From: Fidelibacterota bacterium
Lineage (GTDB): Bacteria; Pseudomonadota; Alphaproteobacteria; Rhodospirillales; Rhodospirillaceae
Direction: 5' to 3'
Length of the DNA: 43,322 nucleotides
Assembly: GCA_947476065.1 (NCBI GenBank)
Contig: CANJPG010000023.1
Coordinates: 1-43,322, forward strand
The notes beneath the pieces are model-generated. The model was given only the letters and a program-made list of their open reading frames with translations, ran no database searches and had not been told where the DNA came from. This document shows positions 15,686 to 26,919 of this stretch, piece after piece. Positions within the stretch are counted from its first letter, which is position 1; each line of letters starts with the position of its first letter. The translations under genes and the position numbers were made by a program.

Positions 15686-15715
15686 AAACGGCCCCGGGTT
15701 TCCCCGAGGCCGTTT
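15686..15715. terminator. Bidirectional terminator between the DUF1501 gene and carD
   Basis: AAACGGCC (15686-15693) pairs with GGCCGTTT (15708-15715), and the inner bases extend the stem (CCGGG/CCCCG). Reading leftwards, TTTTGCTG follows it; reading rightwards, only a short TTT. It serves the two convergent genes. Confidence 0.75.
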
Positions 15716-15739
15716 GCATCTTTGTATTGGTCTTACGCC

Positions 15740-16273
15740 TTAAGCCGCGTTGAGCAGCTTTTCCAGCTTGGCAGTGGCCGCTTCGGGTTTGATCTTTTCC
15801 ACGGCGGCAACTTCGTGCGCCAGGCGCTCAAGCGCCTGCTCATAGATCTGGCGTTCGCTGTAGGACTGCTCGGGCTGCGAAGCGCCGCGGTGCAGGTCGC
15901 GCACCACTTCGGCGATCGACACCGGATCGCCCGAGTTGATCTTGGCTTCGTATTCCTGCGCGCGGCGGCTCCACATGGCGCGCTTGACGCGGGCGCGGCC
16001 CTTGAGGGTCGTCAGCGCCGCTTCCATCACCTTGCGGGTGGAAAGCTTGCGCAGGCCGGAATTCTCGACCTTGCGCACGGGAACGCGCAGGGTCATGCGG
16101 TCGCGTTCGAAGCTGATGACAAACAGCTCGACCTTCTGGCCGGCGATGAGTTGGGCTTCGATGCTGGTGACTTTGCCGACGCCGTGCGCCGGGTAAACCA
16201 CGAAATCGCCCGCGGAAAAGGGCAGTATGACTTTAGGCTCTTTTGCTTTTGTTGCTGTTGCTGTCTTGGGCAT
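15740..16273 (-). CDS. carD: CarD/CdnL-family transcriptional regulator
   Basis: A 177-residue RNA-polymerase-binding regulator that stabilises open complexes, often at rRNA and housekeeping promoters. A basic leader is followed by the RNAP-interacting domain (FSAGDFVVYPAHGVGKV at about 19-35, through ERDRMTLRVPVRK) and a helical C-terminal domain with basic and aromatic residues (RAMWSRRAQEYEAKI). Length and domain order fit the alphaproteobacterial CarD family. It lies downstream of fdxA in the same direction, but terminator-like hairpins and a probable plus-strand 6S RNA gene separate them, so it is probably transcribed alone. Confidence 0.95.
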   Translation of the reverse strand: MPKTATATKAKEPKVILPFSAGDFVVYPAHGVGKVTSIEAQLIAGQKVELFVISFERDRMTLRVPVRKVENSGLRKLSTRKVMEAALTTLKGRARVKRAMWSRRAQEYEAKINSGDPVSIAEVVRDLHRGASQPEQSYSERQIYEQALERLAHEVAAVEKIKPEAATAKLEKLLNAA

Positions 16274-16297
16274 GTTCGGTCTCTATCTCCACACCTG

Positions 16298-16440
16298 GGT
16301 TATTTAGGTGTCCGTGAAGCCTGATCCCCCAACGGCCGGTCCCACGCCATGGGCCGGCTTCTTCCACAAGATCTCGGCTGACCTGTTCCCCTAAAACGTG
16401 CAAAGCACACGCTCTTCGGGCAGGCCGAATGCACCTAACC
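16298..16440 (+). ncRNA. ssrS: Probable 6S RNA (SsrS), regulator of RNA polymerase
   Basis: The segment folds as a long rod closed by TTAGGTG (16304-16310) with CACCTAA (16432-16438), then GCCTG with CAGGC. Its 5' half, TGTCCGTGAAGCCTGATCCC, resembles the E. coli 6S start (TGTTCGCAAGC...CCAGTCCCC). TTCCACAAGA and CCCTAAAACGTGC match ACCACAAGA and CCTTAAAACTGC at the same order and rough spacing. 6S RNA mimics an open promoter and binds the housekeeping holoenzyme. No protein frame fits the segment. The ends are approximate, no plus-strand terminator was found, and the minus strand folds similarly because the sequence is nearly self-complementary. Strand is chosen from the motif order. Confidence 0.7.
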
Positions 16441-16507
16441 GCCGTCGCTTGCCCTAAAATTACGGTTTATCAAAGGCTTACCGCAAAATGCGGACACAGC
16501 ACGGCGG

Positions 16508-16541
16508 AGAAAAAATAATCCGCCGGTTTCCCCGACGGATT
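16508..16541 (-). terminator. Rho-independent terminator distal to fdxA
   Basis: On the minus strand a 10-bp stem, AATCCGTCGG with CCGGCGGATT (one G-T pair), has a GGAAA loop and is followed by ATTTTTTC. It lies about 90 bases past the fdxA stop. Confidence 0.85.
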
Positions 16542-16568
16542 GCGAGCAATGTATCACAAAATGGCGCA

Positions 16569-16590
16569 CAAAAACAGGCCAAAGACCTGT
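16569..16590 (-). terminator. Second, weaker terminator-like hairpin after fdxA
   Basis: On the minus strand ACAGG (16590-16586) pairs with CCTGT (16578-16574) across a 7-base loop, followed by TTTTG. It precedes the stronger hairpin at 16508-16541, giving tandem stops behind fdxA. Confidence 0.45.
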
Positions 16591-16629
16591 AAAGGCTTTA
16601 ACCTGCGGACTTAACGTACTGGATGAAGC

Positions 16630-16965
16630 TTAGGCGTTGCTTCCAGGTTTCTCGCTAAGTAGTTCTTTTTTATTAGGTTTATCTTTCCACTCGTCGGCAT
16701 CCGAGGGCGTTTCACCCTTGGCGGTGATGTTCGGCCACTTATCCGCGTAATCCTTGTTAATGTCTTGCCAGGCCGCAGCGCCCTCGTCCGAATCGGGGAC
16801 AATGGCTTCAGCCGGGCACTCGGGTTCGCAGACGCCGCAGTCGATGCATTCATCCGGGTGGATGACGAGCATGTTCTCGCCTTCATAGAAGCAATCCACG
16901 GGACAGACTTCCACGCAGTCCATGTACTTGCACTTGATGCAATTTTCGGTGACGACGTAGGTCAT
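16630..16965 (-). CDS. fdxA: 7Fe ferredoxin, FdxA type (3Fe-4S plus 4Fe-4S)
   Basis: A 111-residue electron carrier. Cysteines C9, C17 and C50 fit the 3Fe-4S cluster, and C21, C40, C43 and C46 the 4Fe-4S cluster, matching Azotobacter ferredoxin I ([18 protein letters not shown] and [12 protein letters not shown]). A hydrophilic 45-residue tail follows, as in alphaproteobacterial FdxA proteins. It is a plausible partner for the KorAB enzyme at 4.5-7.5 kb. Tandem hairpins follow the gene. The helicase, S4 protein, fdxA and carD order is a familiar alphaproteobacterial neighbourhood; here a DUF938 gene on the plus strand sits inside it. Confidence 0.96.
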   Translation of the reverse strand: MTYVVTENCIKCKYMDCVEVCPVDCFYEGENMLVIHPDECIDCGVCEPECPAEAIVPDSDEGAAAWQDINKDYADKWPNITAKGETPSDADEWKDKPNKKELLSEKPGSNA

Positions 16966-17085
16966 GTCTCAGAACTCCCACTCATTTGCCCGCAATTCGC
17001 GGGACAACCCCGACGAGGTTTCACTGCGTATTCGATTTGGCCGCAGGGCGTCAAGACACGCGTCAAGACACCGGTCCATGCTGCG

Positions 17086-17679
17086 ATGACAATTGCGAAC
17101 CGTTTGCAAATACATCCGGCGTCTCTCCGGAATGCTGAACCCATCCTCGGCGTATTGAAAGCTGTTCTTTCAGAGCCGGCCCTGGTGCTCGAGATTGCTG
17201 CGGGCTCGGGCTATCACGCTGCAACATTTGCCCGGGCGCTGCCGCACCTGATCTGGCAGCCGAGCGACGCCGATCCCGCCGCGCGGGAGTCCATTGCCGC
17301 CCATGTGGCTGAAAGTGTTCTGCCCAACCTGCGTCCGCCGCTGGCCTTGGATGTCTGCGTGGGTCCATGGCCTGCCGCCGATGCGGTGGTGTGCATCAAT
17401 ATGATTCATATTTCGCCCTGGGCGGCGACCGAGGCCTTGTTCAAGGGTGCGAAGGATAGCGGCGCGAAAACCATCGTCACCTATGGGCCCTATGCCATCG
17501 CCGGCGATTTTCAGGCCGACAGCAATATAGCTTTCGATCAATCGCTACGGGCCCGCAATGAAAGCTGGGGCATCCGCGATGTGAACGATGTTGCAGCCAC
17601 GGCGGCCACCTGCGGCTTTCGCCACGACGAGACCGTGCGTATGCCCGCCAATAATTTGACGCTGATCTTTAAGGCCTAG
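17086..17679 (+). CDS. DUF938 family, putative SAM-dependent methyltransferase
   Basis: A 197-residue protein. VLEIAAGSGYHAATFARAL (about 28-46) is the glycine-rich SAM-binding loop, and LPHLIWQPSDADP and VVCINMIHISPWAATEALF are DUF938 blocks. The substrate is unknown. The chosen ATG at 17086 gives MTIANRLQIHPASLRNAEPIL, matching the length and N-terminus of the family (about 200 residues), although no ribosome-binding site is evident. The open frame extends much further left through fdxA on the other strand, which I take as coincidence. It is divergent from fdxA with a 120-bp gap, and its stop shares CTAG with the convergent S4-protein stop. Confidence 0.87.
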   Translation: MTIANRLQIHPASLRNAEPILGVLKAVLSEPALVLEIAAGSGYHAATFARALPHLIWQPSDADPAARESIAAHVAESVLPNLRPPLALDVCVGPWPAADAVVCINMIHISPWAATEALFKGAKDSGAKTIVTYGPYAIAGDFQADSNIAFDQSLRARNESWGIRDVNDVAATAATCGFRHDETVRMPANNLTLIFKA

Positions 17680-18089
17680 CCCTCGTCCCAGCGGCCGCCC
17701 ATTTCCTTGGAGATGTCGCGGCGGTCTTTTTTGGTGGGACGGCCCGCACCCTTTTCCCGCGTCAGCATGGGCTTGTAGAGCGGCAACGCCGCATGTTCGG
17801 ACGCCAGTTTTTCCTTCGGGAGCGGTTCGTCGTAGAGCAGGCGTGCCTCACCGGCCGGCCCGCGCCGTTCGGCGAGGCCGAGTACGGTGATGCTCCGTTT
17901 CACCTCGCCAAGCACAACGGTGATGTGGTCGCCGATGCGCACGGCGGCGCTGGTCTTTTTGACCTTGGCGCCGTTGAGGGTGACCTGGCCGCGCTCGATC
18001 AGCTTCTGCGCGATGGCGCGCGTTTTGCCGAAGCGGGCGAACCACAGCCATTTGTCGATGCGCTCGGAGGTCGGCGGGATATCGGTCAC
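17676..18089 (-). CDS. S4-domain RNA-binding protein, HslR/Hsp15-like
   Basis: A 137-residue protein. The S4 domain spans about residues 8-55 (RIDKWLWFARFGKTRAIAQKLIERGQVTLNG), the pattern of Hsp15 (HslR), which binds stalled 50S subunits carrying peptidyl-tRNA. A basic tail (TREKGAGRPTKKDRRDISKEMG) follows, as in Hsp15. The start is GTG, sharing GTGA with the stop of the upstream helicase gene, so translation is coupled. Both act on RNA, which suggests a shared RNA or ribosome quality role. Confidence 0.9.
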   Translation of the reverse strand: MTDIPPTSERIDKWLWFARFGKTRAIAQKLIERGQVTLNGAKVKKTSAAVRIGDHITVVLGEVKRSITVLGLAERRGPAGEARLLYDEPLPKEKLASEHAALPLYKPMLTREKGAGRPTKKDRRDISKEMGGRWDEG

Positions 18090-20626
18090 GTGAGCGTCAA
18101 TTCCTTCAGCTTGGCGAAGGGCGAATCCGATGGCGCTTCCGGCACCGCGCGCCCGGCCAAGCGTTTGGCTTTGATATGGGCCGGCAGGCGCCGGCGCAGG
18201 GCGAAGACCAAACCGGTTTCGTCGATCTTGGCTTTGAAGTCGAGAGCCTTCAAGACCTGCAAGCCGGCCTCGGCATTGATGCCCAGTAGCGACAGGATGG
18301 CCGGCGGCAACACGGCGACCTTTTCGCGCGCGAGGCGGCGCGCCTCAGCGGCGAAGCGTTCGACCATATCAATGCGGTAGCCCGTTGAGCCAATGGGCCG
18401 GTAGCCGCAGGCCACATAAAATGTATCAGCCCCGCCCGCAACCAAAGGCACCGAAACGCGCCCGGCTGCCGGCAGCGGCGGGAGAGCGTCGAGGTCGGCG
18501 CGGTGGGCCGCGATCCACAGCAAGCCGCGCAGGCGCATGGGTGCGGCCTTGAGCAGCGCCGGGAAAAAGACGTGATCAATGCCAAAGCGTATGCCCAGGC
18601 GGGCGAGGGATTTGCGGTCATCGTCCTTGAGCAGGGCGAGATGGGTGTCGACGTCGCGGCGCTGAATGGCACCCAGGTTTTCAGCCAGCTGAAAGACAAT
18701 GCCGCGCACCGGTGCGTTGACTTGAGCCCCCCGCGCTTTCACCAGCGGTGCAAGCACAATGGTGAGATGCGCGCTTAGCCAATCACGCAGTCGCGCCTCA
18801 ACCCGCTGCCGGGCATGGGCTTCTATGCGTTCGTCGGCGGGCAGGAGGATCTGCGGCTTCAACCGCTCGGAGCCCGCGATCAACGAGGCCAACGGTTCCC
18901 CGCGCCAGACGATGCGCGCCTGATCGTCGAGGCTGAAGGCCGCGTCGCTCGCCGTTGCAATGGCCTCGACCCTGGCCGCAATCACCGGACGCAGGGCAGC
19001 ATTTGCCGCACCCAACACCGCCCGGTCAGCCGTACGAAGGCCCGTGCGGTCGGCCCTGAACTGCAGGCCTTCGAGGGAGCCCAGCCGGTGGCCGTCAACC
19101 TCCACGACGCCGTCGTCGGCCACGTCGGCGGACATAAGGTCGTCGCCGCGCAGGCGTTTCACCAGATGGGCGGTGCGGCTGTCGACGAATTGCTTGGTGA
19201 GCTTTTCGTGCAGCGCGTCGGAGAGGCGGTCCTCGACCTCGCGCGTGCGCACCTGCCAGGCGCGGCTGTCCTGCATCCAATCGCCGCGGTGGGCGAGATA
19301 GGTCCAGGTACGGATGGCGGCGATGCGGTCCATGACCGTGTGCATGTCGCCGTCCGTGCGGTCGATGCGCGAGACGTTGCTGGCGATCCAGTCTTCGGGC
19401 AGCACGTAATCGCCGCCCGTCAGGTGCTGATAGACCTGGCCCATGAAACGGGCGTGCATCTCGGGCTTCACTTTGCGGAAGTCGGGCACCTGGGCCACGT
19501 CCCAGAGAAGGCGCAGCCTCTCATGCCCCGTAGCGCGCGTGCGCACCTCCTCGTCCTTGGTCAAAGCTTCGAGGACCAACTGATCGTCCGCCGGCGGCGG
19601 CCGGATCAAGGACGGCGACGGCGGCATCATCCGCAGCGAGCCCAGCAGGGCTTCCAGCGAGGTGAAGCGCAGTTCCGTGTTGCGCCAGAACATATGCTGC
19701 AGCGGCGGGAACTCGTGGGCTTCGACGCGGGCGATAACATCGGGGTCGATCTCGGATGTTTCGGCCGTCACGCCAAAGGTGCCGTCGTTCATATGGCGGC
19801 CGGCCCGGCCGGCGATTTGGGCGACCTCGGAGGCAGACAGCGCCCGCGGCGCGCGGCCGTCGAATTTCATCATCGAGGCGAAGGCCACATGATCGACGTC
19901 CATGTTGAGGCCCATCCCAATGGCATCGGTCGCCACCATGTAGTCGACGTCGCCATTCTGGTAGAGCGCCACCTGGGCGTTTCTCGTGCGCGGACTGAGG
20001 GCGCCCATCACGACGGCGGCACCGCCCCGGTGGCGACGGATCAGCTCGGCGATGCCGTAGACTTCGGACACCGAGAACGCCACCACCGCTGAGCGCCGCG
20101 GCAGGCGGGTGAGTTTCTTGGCTCCCGTGTACAGCAGTTTGGAAAAGCGCGGGCGGCCGACGAACTGCACGCCGGGCACCAGGCGGCGGATCATGTTCTT
20201 GGCGGTCTCGGCCCCCAAGAACATTGTCTCGACGCTGCCGCGCGCGTGCAGAAGGCGTTGCGTAAAGACGTGGCCCCGGTCGGCGTCGGCGGCCAGCTGG
20301 ATTTCATCGACGGCCATGAAAGCGACCTGCCGATCGAGCGGCATGCTCTCGACCGTGCAGATGAAATATCGTGGATTGGCCGGGATGATTTTCTCTTCGC
20401 CGGTGATCAGCGCCACGGCGCCGCGGCCGCGCAGCTTGACGACCTTGTCGTAATTCTCGCGCGCCAGCAGGCGCAGCGGAAAGCCGATCATGCCTGAGGC
20501 ATGGCCCAGCATCCGATCCATGGCGAGATAGGTCTTGCCGGTATTGGTGGGACCCAGCACAGCCGTTACCGCAGGCGCACCGAAGGGCGCCTGCGGGATG
20601 GATGTGAAGCGGGTGTCAGCGGTCAT
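18086..20626 (-). CDS. SUV3-type DExH RNA helicase
   Basis: An 846-residue superfamily 2 helicase. Walker A is GPTNTGKT (25-32), the DExH box is VDEIQ (106-110), the RecA2 motifs include DAIGMGLNMDVDH and the motif VI QIAGRAGRHMNDGTFG. It resembles the mitochondrial SUV3 degradosome helicase, whose bacterial relatives sit beside S4 proteins in alphaproteobacteria. A Suv3 C-terminal-like block (PPLQHMFWRNTELRF) and about 450 further residues follow, longer than human SUV3. The final 20 residues include KLKELTLT. It is the first gene of a coupled pair with the S4 gene. A role in RNA decay or ribosome handling is inferred. Confidence 0.92.
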   Translation of the reverse strand: MTADTRFTSIPQAPFGAPAVTAVLGPTNTGKTYLAMDRMLGHASGMIGFPLRLLARENYDKVVKLRGRGAVALITGEEKIIPANPRYFICTVESMPLDRQVAFMAVDEIQLAADADRGHVFTQRLLHARGSVETMFLGAETAKNMIRRLVPGVQFVGRPRFSKLLYTGAKKLTRLPRRSAVVAFSVSEVYGIAELIRRHRGGAAVVMGALSPRTRNAQVALYQNGDVDYMVATDAIGMGLNMDVDHVAFASMMKFDGRAPRALSASEVAQIAGRAGRHMNDGTFGVTAETSEIDPDVIARVEAHEFPPLQHMFWRNTELRFTSLEALLGSLRMMPPSPSLIRPPPADDQLVLEALTKDEEVRTRATGHERLRLLWDVAQVPDFRKVKPEMHARFMGQVYQHLTGGDYVLPEDWIASNVSRIDRTDGDMHTVMDRIAAIRTWTYLAHRGDWMQDSRAWQVRTREVEDRLSDALHEKLTKQFVDSRTAHLVKRLRGDDLMSADVADDGVVEVDGHRLGSLEGLQFRADRTGLRTADRAVLGAANAALRPVIAARVEAIATASDAAFSLDDQARIVWRGEPLASLIAGSERLKPQILLPADERIEAHARQRVEARLRDWLSAHLTIVLAPLVKARGAQVNAPVRGIVFQLAENLGAIQRRDVDTHLALLKDDDRKSLARLGIRFGIDHVFFPALLKAAPMRLRGLLWIAAHRADLDALPPLPAAGRVSVPLVAGGADTFYVACGYRPIGSTGYRIDMVERFAAEARRLAREKVAVLPPAILSLLGINAEAGLQVLKALDFKAKIDETGLVFALRRRLPAHIKAKRLAGRAVPEAPSDSPFAKLKELTLT

Positions 20627-20676
20627 GACCGCTGTCCTCTGGCTGGTTTACGGCGAGTGGTTGATGCGCTGGGTCG

Positions 20677-21078
20677 CTATTCCGCCTGGAGGATCGGTTC
20701 GTTGCGGGCGGCGCGTTCGGCCAACTGCCGGTCGCGGCGGCGGCGGGCGACATATTCCTTCAACTGGCGCTGCATGACTGCAAAGGCGTCGCGGAGCGCA
20801 ATATTGACATCCTGATGATCTTTCAACGATGCATCGCTTTTGGGGTCGCGCTTGACCACCAATTCCTCGCCGGGCACTTCGAGAACGATCGAAATGTGGA
20901 AGGGCTGGTCTTTGGTGCTGAGATGCGAAGAACTGCTGTGGTGCCGTTCGACCACGACGCGGCCGGCGGTGATGCGATCGAAGAACTGCTCGAGCTTGGC
21001 GATTTTCTCGCGAATGCGGGTTTCAACCGCTTCCGAAGAATCGAGGCCGTGAAAGCTGATCTGTACAGGAGTTTGCAT
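20677..21078 (-). CDS. hpf: Ribosome hibernation promoting factor (HPF/RaiA family)
   Basis: A 133-residue protein. It has the beta-alpha-beta-beta-beta-alpha fold pattern of the sigma-54 modulation/ribosome-associated family: VQISFHGLDSSEAVETRIREKIAKLEQFF at the N-terminus, then DQPFHISIVLEVPGEELVVKR and DVNIALRDAFAVMQRQLKEY. The C-terminus is short and basic, with no long HPF dimerisation domain. Such proteins bind the 30S decoding site under stress or starvation. The start at 21078 has GGAG 9 bases upstream and matches the family; a longer upstream frame is Arg/Pro-rich and rejected. It is divergent from htpG with a 305-bp gap. Confidence 0.9.
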   Translation of the reverse strand: MQTPVQISFHGLDSSEAVETRIREKIAKLEQFFDRITAGRVVVERHHSSSSHLSTKDQPFHISIVLEVPGEELVVKRDPKSDASLKDHQDVNIALRDAFAVMQRQLKEYVARRRRDRQLAERAARNEPILQAE

Positions 21079-21383
21079 ATTGAGGCTCCGCTGGTGTGAA
21101 CGGGGCGCCCGGCAAGGACGTAAGGAAACGCGAGGGAAAACCCTGCCGTCGGATGACAATCATGACCCCAATCGGGGACCAAAGGCAACTCCGCCAAAGG
21201 TTATGAAGGTTACATCCGCGAGAGATTCTTTTGCGTCCGAACCGGAACAAAACAGTATCTTCGCGGCGCTAGCCCTCTTGCCATGGGGCGCCCTTCATCT
21301 CATATCTGCGCCGGCTGGCACTCCCGCAAGGCTGCTAGGACAATGAATATGACGCGCGAATCGGAAAAATTGGGTCAGAGATC
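21079..21383. other. Divergent gap between hpf and htpG
   Basis: A 305-bp region without a convincing gene. Its right half holds the RpoH-type htpG promoter (21277-21305) and a roughly 70-nt leader; the left half contains the hpf ribosome-binding site. No riboswitch or terminator is evident. Confidence 0.6.
21277..21305 (+). promoter_or_regulatory. RpoH (sigma-32)-type promoter of htpG
   Basis: CTTG (21277-21280), an 18-base spacer, then CTCATAT (21299-21305) followed by CTG. This matches the RpoH pattern in alphaproteobacteria and sits about 80 bases before the htpG ATG. Confidence 0.6.
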
Positions 21384-23306
21384 ATGACGAACAAAACAAC
21401 TGTAGATGAGAATGCTCCTAAAACAGAGTCTCCTAAGACAGAGACTCGGGAGTTCCAGGCCGAGGTCGCCAAGTTGTTGGACCTGGTGGTTCACTCGCTG
21501 TACTCGAACCGCGAAATCTTCCTGCGCGAACTTATCTCCAACGCCTCCGACGCGTGCGACAAGTTGCGCTACGCGGCCCTGACCGACTCGAAGCTGCTGG
21601 AAGACGCCAGCGGCGATTTCGCCATTCACCTGAGTCTGGACAAGCCGGGCAAGACGCTGACCATCAGCGACAACGGCATCGGCATGAACCACGACGAGTT
21701 GATCGCCAACTTGGGCACCATCGCCAAGTCGGGCACCGCTGAGTTTTTGAAGGCCGTGGGCGACAGCAAGAAAGACGTCAACCTCATCGGCCAGTTCGGC
21801 GTGGGTTTTTATTCCGCCTTCATGGTCGCCGACAAAGTTGATGTCGTCTCGCGCAAGGCCGGTGATGCCAAAGGCTGGCTCTGGTCGAGCGACGGCAAGG
21901 GCGGCTTCACCATCAGCGAACAGGCCGATACCCAGCGCGGCACGCGCATCACGCTGCATATGAAAGACGACGCGACGGAATTTCTCGAACCCCATCGCCT
22001 GCGCAATATCGTCAAGACCTACTCGGACCACATCGCCCTGCCCGTCGTGCTTGATCCTATCGCGGACGAGAAAGATGCCGAGAAGAGCAGCGATGCCGAA
22101 ACCCTCAACAGTGCGTCGGCTTTGTGGATGCGGGCCAAGAGCGACGTGACGGCGGAGCAATACAAGGAATTCTATCACCATGTCGCGCACGCCTTTGACG
22201 AGCCGTGGCATACACTGCATTACCGCGCCGAGGGCGCCATCGAATACACCGCGCTCTTGTTCATTCCGACGCAGAAGCCGATGGACCTGTTCCATCCCGA
22301 GCGCAAAAGCCACGTCAAGCTTTACGTCAACCGCGTCTTCATTTCGGACCAGCTGGACGGCCTGATGCCGCGCTATCTGCGCTTTGTGCGCGGCGTTGTG
22401 GACTCATCCGACCTGCCGCTGAACGTCAGCCGCGAGATGCTGCAGAACAACCCGATGCTGAAGAAGATCCAGACCGGCATCGCCAAGCGACTGCTGGGCG
22501 ATTTGAAGAAGCGCGCCGAGAAGCCTGAAGACTACGCCGTGTTCTGGGAGGCCTTCGGCCCGGTGTTCAAGGAAGGCCTCTACGAGGAATTCGAGCGCCG
22601 CGACGAGTTGCTGGAACTGGCGCGCTTCAAGTCCACGTCCGTGGACGGCCTGATGAGCCTGAAGGACTACGTCGGGCGCATGAAAGAAGGCCAGGAGGCG
22701 ATCTATTACATCACTGGCGACAATCTCTCGGTCCTCAAGAACAGCCCGCAGGTGGAAGGCTTCCTGGCCAAGGGCGTCGAGGTATTGCTGCTGACCGATC
22801 CCATCGACGAGTTCTGGGTGCCGACCGTCGGCACCTATGAGGGCAAGTCCTTCAAGTCGGTGGCCGAAGCGGGCACCGACTTCACCAAGATCAAAGGCGA
22901 CGACAAGGCCGAAGACAAGAAAGACGAAGCGCCGGCGGAAGACACCAAGGCGCTGATCGAGAAACTCAAGGCCACGCTCGGCGATGCCGTGGCCGATGTG
23001 CGCGTCTCGGACCGTCTGACCGGCAGCCCCGTGTGCCTCGTCGCCGACGCCGGCGGCATGAGCCTGCACCTGGCCCGCATGCTGAAGCAGCACGGCGAGA
23101 ATCCGGGTGCGGCCCTGCGCAAAGTGCTGGAGATCAATCCTAAACATACATTGATCAAACGGTTGAACAGCATCGACGGCGCCGCCCTCAATGACGCCGC
23201 TCTCTTGCTGCTGGATCAGGCACGCATCGTCGAAGGCGAAGCCGTGCCCGATCCCGCTGCTTTCGCCAAAAGGCTATCGGCCTTCCTCGAAAAAGGTCTG
23301 GCCTAG
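21384..23306 (+). CDS. htpG: HtpG (Hsp90) molecular chaperone
   Basis: A 640-residue ATP-dependent chaperone. The N-terminal GHKL ATPase carries E49 and N53 (LRELISNASDACDKLR), DNGIGM (96-101) and GQFGVGFYSAF; the middle domain has NVSREMLQNNPML; the C-terminal dimerisation domain closes with LLDQARIVEGEAVPDP. Length is close to the usual 620-640 residues. An acidic Lys/Asp/Glu-rich linker (about 510-530) separates middle and C-terminal domains. A 20-residue Thr/Pro leader precedes the conserved TREFQAEVAKLLDL. It is preceded by an RpoH-type promoter and followed by lepB after 113 bases that hold a near-tandem 11-bp repeat (AAAAGGGCGCG at 23350 and 23366). Confidence 0.97.
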   Translation: MTNKTTVDENAPKTESPKTETREFQAEVAKLLDLVVHSLYSNREIFLRELISNASDACDKLRYAALTDSKLLEDASGDFAIHLSLDKPGKTLTISDNGIGMNHDELIANLGTIAKSGTAEFLKAVGDSKKDVNLIGQFGVGFYSAFMVADKVDVVSRKAGDAKGWLWSSDGKGGFTISEQADTQRGTRITLHMKDDATEFLEPHRLRNIVKTYSDHIALPVVLDPIADEKDAEKSSDAETLNSASALWMRAKSDVTAEQYKEFYHHVAHAFDEPWHTLHYRAEGAIEYTALLFIPTQKPMDLFHPERKSHVKLYVNRVFISDQLDGLMPRYLRFVRGVVDSSDLPLNVSREMLQNNPMLKKIQTGIAKRLLGDLKKRAEKPEDYAVFWEAFGPVFKEGLYEEFERRDELLELARFKSTSVDGLMSLKDYVGRMKEGQEAIYYITGDNLSVLKNSPQVEGFLAKGVEVLLLTDPIDEFWVPTVGTYEGKSFKSVAEAGTDFTKIKGDDKAEDKKDEAPAEDTKALIEKLKATLGDAVADVRVSDRLTGSPVCLVADAGGMSLHLARMLKQHGENPGAALRKVLEINPKHTLIKRLNSIDGAALNDAALLLLDQARIVEGEAVPDPAAFAKRLSAFLEKGLA

Positions 23307-23419
23307 TCCGCGCATTAGACGCCTGGGTTACAAATGGGTCATGACAGCGAAAAGGGCGCGATTACAAAAGGGCGCGCAATTAGCATGAGGCCGTCAGAAA
23401 CAGTCTGGACGACCGCGAG

Positions 23420-24175
23420 ATGAAGACCCCTCCCTTTTGGCGCGACATTGGATCGATTGTGGTGGCGCTGGCCTTTGCGCTGGTCGTGCGCACGGTGGCC
23501 GCCGAGCCTTTCAATGTGCCCAGCGCCTCGATGGTGCCGACGTTATGGGTGGGCGATACGCTGATCGCCGCCAAGTATGCTTACGGCTTCAGCAAGTATT
23601 CCTCGCCGGTGGATTTCATTCCCAATGCCATGGGCGCGTCGGTCGATGGCCGTATTCTGGATACGCCGCCGGAACGGGGTGATGTCATCGTGTTCAAGCT
23701 GCCGCGCGACACCTCGATCAACTACGTCAAGCGCGTCATCGGCCTGCCGGGCGACCATATCCAGGTCAAGGCCGGGCGACTGTACATCAACGGCACCATC
23801 GTGCCGCGGCGCGAGGACGGCGTCGCCCAGGTGACGCGGCGCGGACGCAGCCGCGACATCAATCGCTTCATCGAGACCCTGCCCAACGGCCGCACCCACG
23901 AGATCATCGAGCAATCCGATGAAGAAGCCTATGACAACACCGGCGAATACGAAGTGCCGGCGGGGCATTACTTCATGATGGGCGACAACCGCGACGACTC
24001 TCTGGACAGCCGTGTCGCAGCCGCCGGCGGCGGCGTGGGCTATGTGCCCTACGAAAACCTGGTGGGCCGTGTGGACCGCGTGATGTTCAGCCGCGATCCC
24101 GACATCTCCTGGTGGCAGGTGCCCCAGTTCCTGCAAAGCTTCCGCGGCGAGCGGTTTCTCAGCGCCGTGCAGTAG
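23420..24175 (+). CDS. lepB: Signal peptidase I
   Basis: A 251-residue inner-membrane peptidase that removes signal peptides from Sec and Tat substrates. A single N-terminal helix (about residues 9-28) anchors it. The catalytic pair is S37 (PSASMVPTL) and K104 (NYVKRVIGLPGD), with GDNRDDSLDSR (box E) further on. The extension between about 145 and 175 is of a kind seen in alphaproteobacterial LepB. No strong ribosome-binding site is seen, but the ATG matches the family N-terminus. A bidirectional terminator follows. Confidence 0.95.
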   Translation: MKTPPFWRDIGSIVVALAFALVVRTVAAEPFNVPSASMVPTLWVGDTLIAAKYAYGFSKYSSPVDFIPNAMGASVDGRILDTPPERGDVIVFKLPRDTSINYVKRVIGLPGDHIQVKAGRLYINGTIVPRREDGVAQVTRRGRSRDINRFIETLPNGRTHEIIEQSDEEAYDNTGEYEVPAGHYFMMGDNRDDSLDSRVAAAGGGVGYVPYENLVGRVDRVMFSRDPDISWWQVPQFLQSFRGERFLSAVQ

Positions 24176-24182
24176 GCAAACA

Positions 24183-24212
24183 AAAAGCCCCGCACTTTCA
24201 TGCGGGGCTTTT
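24183..24212. terminator. Bidirectional terminator between lepB and acnA
   Basis: AAAAGCCCCGCA (24183-24194) and TGCGGGGCTTTT (24201-24212) form a perfect 12-bp stem with a 6-base loop. A and T tracts on either side make it work in both directions. Confidence 0.92.
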
Positions 24213-24228
24213 CATTTCAGCCGAGTCT

Positions 24229-26919
<2,691 letters not shown>

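Noticed and set aside
16765-17085. Upstream extension of the DUF938 gene through fdxA
   Set aside because: The extra 107 codons are antisense to fdxA and are not part of the family. The start at 17086 gives the usual length.
23350-23376. Near-tandem 11-bp repeat AAAAGGGCGCG between htpG and lepB
   Set aside because: Two copies only, no symmetry and no clear regulatory setting, so it is most likely chance or slippage.
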